A stretch of 21,084 nucleotides of DNA from a virus, in IMG/VR virus record IMGVR_UViG_3300048837_000493, positions 1 through 21,084 of that record. One strand, 5' to 3'. Every line of letters begins with the position of its first letter. Positions within the stretch are counted from its first letter, which is position 1. Shown here piece by piece: positions 7,066 to 14,092 of the stretch. The translations under genes were made by a program, and so were the position numbers. The notes beneath the pieces are model-generated. The model saw only the letters and a list, made by a program, of their open reading frames with translations, did no database searches and was not told where the DNA came from.

Positions 7066-8383
7066 CCATCTCTCCCAACATGGCCACCACCGCCAACACC
7101 TGTACGACGATGGTCTGCACGCGAGCCAACTCGCGCACGCGAACATCCTCGCCGGAGACAAGGTTGCCGTTGCGGCTGAACCAGCCGAGGCTGATCACCT
7201 CATCGCCTGCTGCGCCATCGGTGCCCTCACCCGCAGCGACGACATGCACCACCGCCGCCCCGCCGCCCGAGGCGTGCTCGGCGGCGGTGCCTTCGCCGAT
7301 GGCCGAGATCTGCACGACGGCGTCGCCGCCGCCGCTGTGGTGTTCGGCGCCGTCCTCGGTGGCAAAGCCCTCGCCCTCGGCCGAGATCTGCACCACCGCA
7401 TCGCCGCCACCCGAGGCGTGCTCAGCAGCCGTGCCGGCACCCGCTGCCGCGACGTGCACGGTGGCATCGCTGCCCCCGCTGGCGTGCTCTGCAGCGGCGC
7501 CCTCGCCAACGGCCAGCACGCTGACGGCTGCATCGCCGCCGCCGGCGGCATGCTCGGCCGCGGTGCCCTCGCCAGCAGCCGAGATCACGACGACCGCGTC
7601 ACCGCCGCCGCTGTAGTCTTCGCTGCCGCCGCCACTGCTCACCGGCACCCAGATCCGCCGCGGCGCAAACAGCGCCCAGGGGTTGGCGTGCAACTCGCTG
7701 ATCTGCTCGTCGCTGATCGCCCAGCCGCTGATCAGCGCGCCGTACAGCAACTGGTCGTGCCCGTCGCGCCCCAGAGTGGCCGTGCCCCACTCGTCGAACA
7801 CCAGCGAGCCGGTGTTGGTGGTGTCGATCGTCTCGTCGCGACGGCGCTTGCCGGTCAGCTCCAGCGTCGTCAGCCGCGTGTCGGTGGCACTGAGCGCGCG
7901 GCCCACCAGCAGGAACACGCGCCCGGCAATCGGCTGGGCGGTGGCGCCGTCGGTCGTCCATGCCTGCTGCACGAACGGGCCGCCGTAATCGTTGCGGGCC
8001 TGGAACTGCCAGACGTAGCCACCGCGCGCGATGCCCACGATATCGCCCGAACTCGCCCCGCTTGGGCCGGAGAACACGCATGTGTTGCCGGCGCCTCCAG
8101 AGCCCGAGAGCACGCGCACCATCGCCAGGCAGGTGAGCGGCTGGCCCCCGCCGTGCAGCAACTGGCCGTTGCCGGGGCCGGATACCTCCGCCGCGCCCGC
8201 CAGGGCCAGCCCGTCAGGCGTGGCCTGCGCCGGCCCGCCAGATCCGGCGTACAGCAGCGGCGCGGGCGGGACATTGCCGCCCACCGTGAGGGCCAGCATG
8301 CGCCCGCCCACCCAGTCGGCCAGGCGCACATCGGCGCCCTGCGGCTGGCGCGTCCAGGGTCGCCGGATCTCGCGCAGTGCCAC
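7058..8383 (-). CDS. LamG-like virion protein with 22-residue tandem repeats
   Basis: A 441-aa probable tail appendage protein. It begins at GTG 8383-8381, with GGGGC about eight bases upstream, 13 bases after the previous stop. Residues about 40-240 read as a concanavalin/LamG-type beta-sandwich: LHGGGQPLTCLAMVRV, CVFSGPSG, FLLVGRALS, and GALISGWAISDEQISELHAN then PWALFAPRR, a phrase typical of phage LamG-like proteins. Residues 257-394 are six copies of a 22-residue unit, consensus SGGGDAVVxISAxGEGTAAEHA; the fourth copy carries four extra residues. A short C-terminal domain follows (ISLGWFSRNGNLVSGEDVRV), ending in a hydrophobic stretch at 420-436. I infer carbohydrate or receptor binding plus a repeat stalk. 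It sits between two ejection-type genes, among other small virion genes. Confidence 0.78.
   Translation of the reverse strand: MALREIRRPWTRQPQGADVRLADWVGGRMLALTVGGNVPPAPLLYAGSGGPAQATPDGLALAGAAEVSGPGNGQLLHGGGQPLTCLAMVRVLSGSGGAGNTCVFSGPSGASSGDIVGIARGGYVWQFQARNDYGGPFVQQAWTTDGATAQPIAGRVFLLVGRALSATDTRLTTLELTGKRRRDETIDTTNTGSLVFDEWGTATLGRDGHDQLLYGALISGWAISDEQISELHANPWALFAPRRIWVPVSSGGGSEDYSGGGDAVVVISAAGEGTAAEHAAGGGDAAVSVLAVGEGAAAEHASGGSDATVHVAAAGAGTAAEHASGGGDAVVQISAEGEGFATEDGAEHHSGGGDAVVQISAIGEGTAAEHASGGGAAVVHVVAAGEGTDGAAGDEVISLGWFSRNGNLVSGEDVRVRELARVQTIVVQVLAVVAMLGEMDA
7202..7615 (-). repeat. Six imperfect 66-bp in-frame tandem repeats
   Basis: Each unit encodes about 22 residues built on SGGGDAVVxISAxGEGTAAEHA. 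On the minus strand they run 7615 to 7202: units at residues 257-279, 280-301, 302-323, 324-349 (with a GAEH-type insertion), 350-371 and 372-394. Units 1, 4 and 5 are the closest to one another, and the last is the most diverged. In-frame tandem repeats of this kind can change copy number by recombination or slippage without breaking the gene. Confidence 0.85.
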
Positions 8384-8396
8384 GGGTGGCGCCCCG

Positions 8397-8786
8397 TCAG
8401 TAGGCGTAGGTGGTCGCCACGGCCTCGACCGTCACGGCCTGCCCGGTGTTGCCGGTGGCTTCGACCTCGATGTAGGCAACCTCGGGGCCGAAGGTGTAAC
8501 TGCCGCGCGTCTTGGCATTGGCGACGGTGCCGCCGCCCAGCACGTAGACGATCTTCCAGTCGCCGTCGCCGGTGCCCTCGGCCCCGGCTGCCGGCATGGC
8601 CGAGTCCTTGTGCGCCACGAGCACGCGGGCCTCACACTGCGCGGTCGGGCCGGTGGCGCCGTTGGTGAGAGCGAAGGTGAGGATGCCGCCGTCCACGGCG
8701 GTGCAGTCGAGCCGCCCGCGCCTGGTGGCGCCGGCCGCGTTGCTGGCGCTGCTAATCAGCGCGGTGCGGGTGAGGGTCTTTGCCAT
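8397..8786 (-). CDS. Small beta-rich virion protein, hypothetical
   Basis: A 129-aa protein that starts one base after the upstream stop: ATG 8786-8784 with GGGGCG close upstream. After a short Arg/Thr-rich N-terminus (MAKTLTRTALISSASNAAGA), the protein alternates strand-like segments: RRGRLDCTAVDGGILTFALTN, AQCEARVLVAHKD, DWKIVYVLGGG, VAYIEVEATGNTGQAVTVEA, ending TTYAY. This pattern suggests a single beta-sandwich domain such as those used in tail appendages or capsid decoration. Two cysteines are present. No family is recognised. Its close linkage with the 109-aa and LamG-like genes suggests that the three products act together, for example as parts of one fibre. Confidence 0.72.
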   Translation of the reverse strand: MAKTLTRTALISSASNAAGATRRGRLDCTAVDGGILTFALTNGATGPTAQCEARVLVAHKDSAMPAAGAEGTGDGDWKIVYVLGGGTVANAKTRGSYTFGPEVAYIEVEATGNTGQAVTVEAVATTYAY

Positions 8787-8787
8787 G

Positions 8788-9117
8788 TCACGCCCCGACC
8801 GTGATGCTCGTGCTCGCCGCCAGCAGCGTGTACGTGCCCGGGTTGCTGTAGTCGCGCTCAGTGACCGCTGCGCCACCGTAGTCGGTGCCGCCGCTGCTGG
8901 CGCTGTAGCCGCGCCACGCGGCCACCTCGTCGCCGGCCTCGGTCGTGAAGACCAGATTGGCGTCCGGCCGCAGCACGGCACCGGTCTGGTCCCAGGTCAC
9001 GGCCTGGCGCGCGTAGCCGCCGCCGGAAAGCTCGGTGCCGCCCGAGTCGACCAGGCCGATGTGGGTGATGAGTGTGGCGCCTTCGGCCGCCAGCGCTGCG
9101 TGGAATGTGGAGTTCAT
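8788..9117 (-). CDS. Small phage structural protein with GGGYARQAVTW motif
   Basis: A 109-aa beta-rich protein, ATG at 9117-9115, four bases after the previous stop. Key phrases are THIGLVDSGGTELSGGGYAR and QAVTWDQ (residues 18-44), VAAWRGYSASSGGTDYGGA (about 65-83) and GTYTLLAASTSITV near the C-terminus. I recognise this layout (IGL-D-x-GTEL-GGGYARQ-TW, WR-GYSA-GGTDYGG, AGTYTLLAAST) from small proteins coded beside tail-fibre genes in many phages, where the role is structural but undefined. The start site has only a weak purine run ahead of it, so translation is probably coupled to the gene before it. Confidence 0.75.
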   Translation of the reverse strand: MNSTFHAALAAEGATLITHIGLVDSGGTELSGGGYARQAVTWDQTGAVLRPDANLVFTTEAGDEVAAWRGYSASSGGTDYGGAAVTERDYSNPGTYTLLAASTSITVGA

Positions 9118-9121
9118 GGTC

Positions 9122-9442
9122 TCAGTTCTCCGTTCTCGTCAAGGTCATGCCAGTCATCTCGCCGCGGCCATTGGTCTCGATCGCCACATGCAAGCGCTTC
9201 CAGTCCGCGCGCAGCACAGGCTGCATGTTCACGGTCGGCGCCGGCACCTTCAGCCCAGCCAAAGCCGCTGCGATGGCCGCGCTGTTGTCCGCCGGCTCGG
9301 CCTTCGGCTTGTTGAGCGCGTCCGCGATCTCGGAAAGCGCGACGTTGATGCGCCCGAGCAGCGCATCCATCTGGTCGTCGCGCTTGCCGGCCTCTCGCAA
9401 GCGCTTAAGGACGCGCTCGATCTGATCCAGGTCTTCAGCCAT
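9122..9442 (-). CDS. Small coiled-coil protein, hypothetical
   Basis: A 106-aa protein whose ATG (9442-9440) overlaps the end of the preceding gene by 8 bases, with GGAG seven bases upstream. Residues 1-45 (EDLDQIERVLKRLREAGKRD, then LLGRINVALSEIADALN) have the heptad spacing of a coiled coil. A Pro/Ala linker (46-72) leads to a short beta-like C-terminus, LRADWKRLHVAIETNGRGE then MTGMTLTR. This layout could be an oligomerising trimer tag with a small domain, as seen in phage tail or chaperone proteins, but no family is recognised and no function is claimed. Confidence 0.7.
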   Translation of the reverse strand: MAEDLDQIERVLKRLREAGKRDDQMDALLGRINVALSEIADALNKPKAEPADNSAAIAAALAGLKVPAPTVNMQPVLRADWKRLHVAIETNGRGEMTGMTLTRTEN

Positions 9443-11135
9443 TCAGGCACTCCAGTAGTCGGTTGAGGACTGCGCGCTCCTTGCGCAGGGCGATGGTCTC
9501 TGCTTGAAGGTCGCGCTGCTTTCCGTTCCGCGCTCCCGCTTGATCTGCCGGCGCGTCCGCCGTTCTTGCTGCATGCAGTTCCTCCCCCACCAGGCGCCGC
9601 ATCGTCGGCGACAGGGGCGCGATCTCGCGCTCGTAGTCGGCCAGCGTCCGGTCGCCGTCCTCGATGTCGCGCGCCAGCGTCTGTGCACGCTCCTGCAGTG
9701 CGGCGTACTCCGGCGAGAACTCGTCGGCCGCTCGTGCTTCGTCCAGCGCCGCGCGCAGGATGGCCGGCTCGTGCTGGCGGGCATAGGCCTCCAGCGCCGC
9801 AACATTGCCGCGCGCCGGCGCCGGATCCACGCCCAGCAGTCGCAACCGGTCCTCGACAGCCTGCAGCCTGGCCGTCATGTCGGCGTCAACCGCGGAACGC
9901 TGCGCCGCTCTCATCTGCTGCTCAAAGTCGAGTACCCGCTCGCCACGAATGGCGCGCTGCACCAACTCCACGAACTCACGAGAGCCGGCGCCATCGGTGA
10001 GATAGCCGCGCTCGATGGCAACCTCGGCCAGCGAGTCCGTCGGCCGGCCGCCCGACCTGAAGATGCCGCCAGGATTGGCGCGCACGCCGTTGGCCTCCCC
10101 GGTGATGTCCAGCTTCTGCGCCATGTCGATGCCGCCGACCTCGCGCAGCCATGCGATGAAGTCGCCCGTGACCTCTGGCGGCATGGCCTCTGGCTTGATC
10201 TTCTCGCGGGCGAGGAACGTCTCCAGCGGTTCATAGGCCGGCCGCCCGGTGCTGTCTGGAACCTCAACCACCTCGCCGCGCGCAATCTGCGACTCAGCGC
10301 GGCCCATCGCGTCAGCGTGCGCATCAGCGGACACGCCGGGATTGCTCCCCTGCCGCTGCTCGGCCTGCAGCAGCACGCGCGCCGCGTCCTCGGCTTCACG
10401 TGAAACCGTCGCCGCGCGCCGCTGCCCACGCAGCGCGGCCGCGGTGAAGGCGGCCGGCACCAGCGCCGACACCGCCAGGCCCACCAGATCGAGCGGGTCA
10501 TAGCCCTCGGCGATCTTGTCGTAGCCGCCCTGCTTCAGGATCTCTCGCGTCAGCGCCTGCTGCGCCACGAAGCCCCCCGGCCCGCCGGCCAGGTACAGCC
10601 CGGCCGTCTGCGCCAGCGTCTTGCCGGCCAGCGGGAGAGCGGCCAGCGCCAGGCCGGCACCCTGCACGCCACCAGCCTTCCAGGCGGTCGCATCGTCCAC
10701 GCCCTGCCGCTGCAGGTCGCGCGCCGCGGTCGCGGCTTCTTCGGCCCCGGCCAGGGCGAAACCGGCAGGCCCAGCAGGCGCGCCCAGCACCACCTTCGTG
10801 GCGCCGCGAGCGAAGCCGTACAGCACCTGCTCGGCGGCTGACGAGTCCGCCGGGTCGGGCGCCAGGTTCTCGCGCACGCCGGTGCGCACCTCGTCGGCCA
10901 TGCGCCGGCCCATGTCGGCGTCCGGCGTCTCCCCGGCCAGCCGGCCCATCGTGGCGCCGAAGGGCTGCAGCAGTTCGAGAGCCGATGCGCTGATCTCGGA
11001 ACCGGCAGCCGCGATGCCACGCGGCGCAGCGGTCAGCATCGACCAGACCGAGAACTTCGGCTCCGACTTCGGCACATCCACCCGCGCCGGCATGGCGGCC
11101 AGGGTGTCGGCGGCGTACAGGTCGAGGATGCTCAT
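9435..11135 (-). CDS. Internal virion/ejection protein with hydrophobic segments
   Basis: A 566-aa protein starting at ATG 11135-11133, which overlaps the previous stop as ATGA. Three Ala/Gly/Leu-rich hydrophobic blocks lie near residues 113-131, 155-192 and 215-236 (AGGVQGAGLALAALPLAG; LVGLAVSALVPAAFTAAAL). They are flanked by soluble, charged regions, and the C-terminal 150 residues are strongly helical and charged (RDIEDGDRTLADYEREIAPL). Such soluble proteins with cryptic membrane segments, coded directly after the gp15-like gene, are typical of podovirus ejection proteins that leave the head and build the channel in the envelope. It occupies the place of T7 gp16 but is much shorter than gp16 (about 1,300 aa), and no transglycosylase motif is visible. 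The remaining work may be done by the 836-aa protein further along. Confidence 0.7.
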   Translation of the reverse strand: MSILDLYAADTLAAMPARVDVPKSEPKFSVWSMLTAAPRGIAAAGSEISASALELLQPFGATMGRLAGETPDADMGRRMADEVRTGVRENLAPDPADSSAAEQVLYGFARGATKVVLGAPAGPAGFALAGAEEAATAARDLQRQGVDDATAWKAGGVQGAGLALAALPLAGKTLAQTAGLYLAGGPGGFVAQQALTREILKQGGYDKIAEGYDPLDLVGLAVSALVPAAFTAAALRGQRRAATVSREAEDAARVLLQAEQRQGSNPGVSADAHADAMGRAESQIARGEVVEVPDSTGRPAYEPLETFLAREKIKPEAMPPEVTGDFIAWLREVGGIDMAQKLDITGEANGVRANPGGIFRSGGRPTDSLAEVAIERGYLTDGAGSREFVELVQRAIRGERVLDFEQQMRAAQRSAVDADMTARLQAVEDRLRLLGVDPAPARGNVAALEAYARQHEPAILRAALDEARAADEFSPEYAALQERAQTLARDIEDGDRTLADYEREIAPLSPTMRRLVGEELHAARTADAPADQAGARNGKQRDLQAETIALRKERAVLNRLLECLNG

Positions 11136-13147
11136 CGGATCTCCAGCACCACCGGCCGGCGGTCCTTGCCGGTGACCAGCGTCCCGCCGGCGCGCACCGC
11201 GTAGCGGCCCAGGCCAGCCGGCTCCAGCTGCGCCGACGGCAGCGCGGCCAGGAACTCAGGCACGCCCATCGGACGGCCACCGACGTAGACCCAGCCGTCG
11301 TCCGCCTGCGCGGCGATGGCGCGCTCGGGATAGGTCTGCAGCCGCTGCCCCAGGTCCACGCCCGCCGGCACCGGCACCCGGCGGCCGTTGTGCTCGATCA
11401 GGTCGCCGCCGATGGCCAGGCGCAGGGCACCCTTCTCGCTGATGCGCTCGCCGGCCGCAGCCTTGCCCAGGTAGATCAGCCGGGCGGCCTCGATCACATC
11501 CTCCCGCGCCGCCTGCGGCACCGCCTCGCCGACCTCGGCCGACAGCGTGGCCAGGAGCCCGGACTCAGCGGCCTTGTCCTCCTTGATCGTCTTGTCCTTC
11601 ACCGCCTGCGCGCCGCGCAGGATCAGCTCGGCCACGGTGCGGCCCTGATTCGTGCGGCCAGCACCTGCGGCCAGGGCCAGAGCCAGCGGCTTGTCCTTGG
11701 TGTCGATCTGGCGCGCGATGGCCTGGGCCTGATCCGCCGGCACGACGGCCGAGATGGTCGCCAGGTAGTTCGCGCGCTGGTCGGCTGGCAGGCTCTCCAG
11801 CATGCGGCCGACCTGCTGCGCCTCCTCGCTGGTCAGCGGCGACACCGCGGCGCCGGCCCACTGGCCTACCCGCTGGGCGTCGGCCACGCGCTGCTGCAGC
11901 TGGCCGACCGCGCCCTCGATGCCGCCGGCCAGGTTCAGCGGCTCGATCTGGTCGATCAGCCCGCGCTCCAGGCCGGCGCGCAACCCGTCGCGCTGGAAGT
12001 CCGCGCGCGATCCGTCGACCACCTTGGCCACCTGGGCTCGGCGCTTGTCCAGTTCCGGGGTGCGGCCGCCCTGCGCGATGCGGGCGTCGATCGCGTCGAG
12101 CGTGGCCTGCTGCGCCGCGATGGGCTGCGCGGCCAGGCCGCCGTTCTCGGCTGCCAGCTTGGCCAGCGCCTGCACTCCGGCCTGATAGGGCGTGCCGGCC
12201 GTCGCGGCGGCTACGCGGTCCACGTAGGCCGGGTCCAGCATCCCGCCCTTGTCGGCCAGCGCCTGGAAGGACTCGAACTCGGCGCGGGCTCGGGTCATCA
12301 CCCGCTCGGCCTCGCGTGCCGCGCGCTGCGCCGCGATCTCGCGCCGCTGCTCCTGCGCCAGCCGGTAGCCGGCAGCCCGGTCCTGCAGCACGGCGCGCTT
12401 CTGCGGGTCCAGGTGCTGGAGTGTGCCCAGCATCTTCTCGGCGTCGGCCAGGGCCTGGGGGTCGTTGCGGCCGCGGCTCACGGCCTCATACCCGGCGGCG
12501 TACTGCGCGCCTTCGAGCCACTTCTGCCGGCCGGCCGCGAGCTGCGCCGGCCCGAGCGTGGAGAACGGGCCGAGGGTGTCGAACACCGCGCCCGCCTCGC
12601 GTTCGGCCTTGGCCGGGTTGGCGGCGTAGTCGCGCTGCAGCCGTTCCAGCCGGCTGGTCATGTCCGCGGTCACGTCCTCGCGGTCCTTCTTCTCGACCGT
12701 GCGGCGGACCGAGTTGCCCAGGCGCAGCGCCATGCCGCCCAGCCGCGGCGCGGCGGTCTCCTTGCCGAAGTCGCTGAACCCCGATTGGCCGTCGTCGATC
12801 AGCTTGCGCGAGCGCTCGGCCCACACCTTCTCGGCGTCGGCCTTCGGCACTTCGCCCCGCAGCACCTGGCCGCCGATCTCGTCGTGCAGATCGGTCAGTT
12901 GGTCCTCGACGTTCTGGAGCTGCACCGCGTCGCGTGCGCGCTCGGCTGCCTGGCGCGTGGCCTCCTGGCGCCGGCGCTCGTCCTCGGCCGCGGCATCCTG
13001 GCGTGCCTGCTGCTGCAGGCCGAACTGCACGCCAACGGCGCCGAGCTGCTGCAGCGCCTGCGCCGGCGCGCCGGTGTCGGCGACCTGAACCATGGGAGCG
13101 CGCTGCGGGAGCACGCGCCGGCCGGGTCCGATGGGAATGGTGGCCAT
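11132..13147 (-). CDS. Internal virion protein, T7 gp15-like position
   Basis: A 671-aa, overwhelmingly helical and charged protein. ATG at 13147-13145 has AGGGG seven bases upstream and follows the gp14-like stop by three bases. The N-terminus (MATIPIGPGRRVLPQRAPMV) is extended; residues 35-100 form a Gln/Arg/Glu-rich coiled-coil stretch (QQQARQDAAAEDERRRQEAT). Further helical blocks run through residues 190-520 with many Ala and Gln, and the last 100 residues look like a small beta-containing domain (WVYVGGRPMGVPEFLAAL; VRAGGTLVTGKDRRPVVLEI). Size (T7 gp15 is 747 aa), composition and gene order support a head-core/ejection protein that forms part of the periplasmic tunnel. The assignment is by context and composition, not by a named motif. 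Confidence 0.75.
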   Translation of the reverse strand: MATIPIGPGRRVLPQRAPMVQVADTGAPAQALQQLGAVGVQFGLQQQARQDAAAEDERRRQEATRQAAERARDAVQLQNVEDQLTDLHDEIGGQVLRGEVPKADAEKVWAERSRKLIDDGQSGFSDFGKETAAPRLGGMALRLGNSVRRTVEKKDREDVTADMTSRLERLQRDYAANPAKAEREAGAVFDTLGPFSTLGPAQLAAGRQKWLEGAQYAAGYEAVSRGRNDPQALADAEKMLGTLQHLDPQKRAVLQDRAAGYRLAQEQRREIAAQRAAREAERVMTRARAEFESFQALADKGGMLDPAYVDRVAAATAGTPYQAGVQALAKLAAENGGLAAQPIAAQQATLDAIDARIAQGGRTPELDKRRAQVAKVVDGSRADFQRDGLRAGLERGLIDQIEPLNLAGGIEGAVGQLQQRVADAQRVGQWAGAAVSPLTSEEAQQVGRMLESLPADQRANYLATISAVVPADQAQAIARQIDTKDKPLALALAAGAGRTNQGRTVAELILRGAQAVKDKTIKEDKAAESGLLATLSAEVGEAVPQAAREDVIEAARLIYLGKAAAGERISEKGALRLAIGGDLIEHNGRRVPVPAGVDLGQRLQTYPERAIAAQADDGWVYVGGRPMGVPEFLAALPSAQLEPAGLGRYAVRAGGTLVTGKDRRPVVLEIR

Positions 13148-13150
13148 GCG

Positions 13151-13642
13151 TCAGCCCCTGAAGTCTCGGGACACGATCGGTGCCGGCGCCTGCTGCGCGC
13201 CGGTGAAGTAGCCGCGCGAACCCGCAGACAGGAGCGACGTGAAGCCCTGCATGTAGCCCGCCCGGCTTGCCGCCCTGCCCGCTGCCCGGCGCTGCTTGGC
13301 CGATGCCTCCAGGCTCCTGGCGCTTCGGTCACCCGTCAGCAGCGCGAGCTGGGCGTCGACCTCGGCGTCTTCCATCACCTGCCGTTCGGCGTCGAGCGCA
13401 GACCCCTCGCCGATCTTGATGCCGGCGCCTGCGATGCCTGCCAGCGTCTCGCCGCGCGCGCGGTCGCCAGCGCGCCGGATCAGCGCCGCCTCGGCCACCG
13501 CGTTGTCGCGTTCGAGCGCCGCCTGGTAGTCGAGCTGCCCAGCCTCGCCGTAGGCTTGTGACTTGGCCGCCCGGCCCTGGCTGACGGCGCCCACCGCCTG
13601 AACGCCAGCACTGGCCATCGTGATCGTCAGCGGATCGCACAT
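13151..13642 (-). CDS. Internal virion protein, T7 gp14-like
   Basis: A 163-aa protein. ATG at 13642-13640 (MCDPLTITMASAGVQAVGAV) has GGGAG upstream and overlaps the preceding gene by 16 bases. The short hydrophobic N-terminus is followed by a long Ala/Arg/Glu helix (QGRAAKSQAYGEAGQLDYQA, NAVAEAALIRRAGDRARGET). A Gly-rich turn (LAGIAGAGIKIGEGSALD) and a C-terminal Ser/Gly/Tyr segment come after. The MCDP-type start, an internal helix with an AGQLDYQA block and the Gly/Ser-rich tail are common in podovirus gp14-family proteins, which insert in the outer membrane during ejection. Position between the gp13- and gp15-like genes fits exactly. Confidence 0.8.
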   Translation of the reverse strand: MCDPLTITMASAGVQAVGAVSQGRAAKSQAYGEAGQLDYQAALERDNAVAEAALIRRAGDRARGETLAGIAGAGIKIGEGSALDAERQVMEDAEVDAQLALLTGDRSARSLEASAKQRRAAGRAASRAGYMQGFTSLLSAGSRGYFTGAQQAPAPIVSRDFRG

Positions 13643-14091
13643 GCTTCGCGCTCCCAATCGAACAGGTAGAACTCGCCCCGAGGGCCTCGCGGCGTGTCCC
13701 GGTGCACGTTGAAGCGCAAGGCCTCGATGAAGCGGATGGCACGCTCGTTGCGACGGTGCACGAGGTTGGCCAGGCGGGAGAAGTCGCCCCGCATGCGCAG
13801 CACCGCGCGCCTGGCGGCCATGGCCACGGCAGACGATGCAGCACCGTCCATGTGCGCCGTCGTCAGCATCCACGGCACGCCCATGCCATGGTGCGGCCGC
13901 ACACCGAACACCGCGATGGGCTTGCCGTCCCAGTCGGCCTCCTGCACCCACAGGCACCACGGCACCGCTTCGCGCAGCATGGCCACCGCATCGGCGATGC
14001 CGGCGGCGTCAAGCTCGGCCATGTCCTCGGCGCACAGGTCGGCCGCGATGGGCACGATGCGGTCGAATTCGAGGTCGCGCACGGTCAGCAC
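13627..14091 (-). CDS. Internal virion protein A, T7 gp13-like (GNAT-like fold)
   Basis: About 154 aa from GTG 14091-14089, which overlies the end of the tail tubular B gene by none and follows its TGA by one base; GGGGG lies five bases ahead. A second GTG at 14082 is possible. Longer in-frame starts only read the tail gene in another frame. The protein shows a degraded acetyltransferase-like pattern: AMLREAVPWCLWVQEADWDG, KPIAVFGVRPHHGMGVPWML, and the C-terminal LVHRRNERAIRFIEALRFNV then GPRGEFYLFDWE, which is the signature of the phage gp13/DUF2833 family. In T7 this protein is needed for infectious particles, although its presence in the mature virion is variable. Confidence 0.82.
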   Translation of the reverse strand: MLTVRDLEFDRIVPIAADLCAEDMAELDAAGIADAVAMLREAVPWCLWVQEADWDGKPIAVFGVRPHHGMGVPWMLTTAHMDGAASSAVAMAARRAVLRMRGDFSRLANLVHRRNERAIRFIEALRFNVHRDTPRGPRGEFYLFDWEREACAIR

Positions 14092-14092
14092 G

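Noticed and set aside
7202-7615. Regular repeats considered as a CRISPR array
   Set aside because: Units are contiguous with no unique spacers and code in frame for a repeated peptide.
7080-7616. Plus-strand frame with Ala/Pro/Thr/Ser repeats that could look like a cell-wall or mucin-like protein
   Set aside because: It is the antisense of the 66-bp repeats; the flanking LamG-like domain and ribosome binding site are on the minus strand.
8397-9117. Small beta-rich genes considered as diversity-generating retroelement targets (Mtd-like)
   Set aside because: No C-type lectin fold signature, no duplicated template repeat and no reverse transcriptase in the window.
11390-13561. 723-codon plus-strand open frame
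   Set aside because: Antisense shadow of the gp15-like gene and its neighbour; no start signal, no domain, and codon positions mirror the minus-strand gene.
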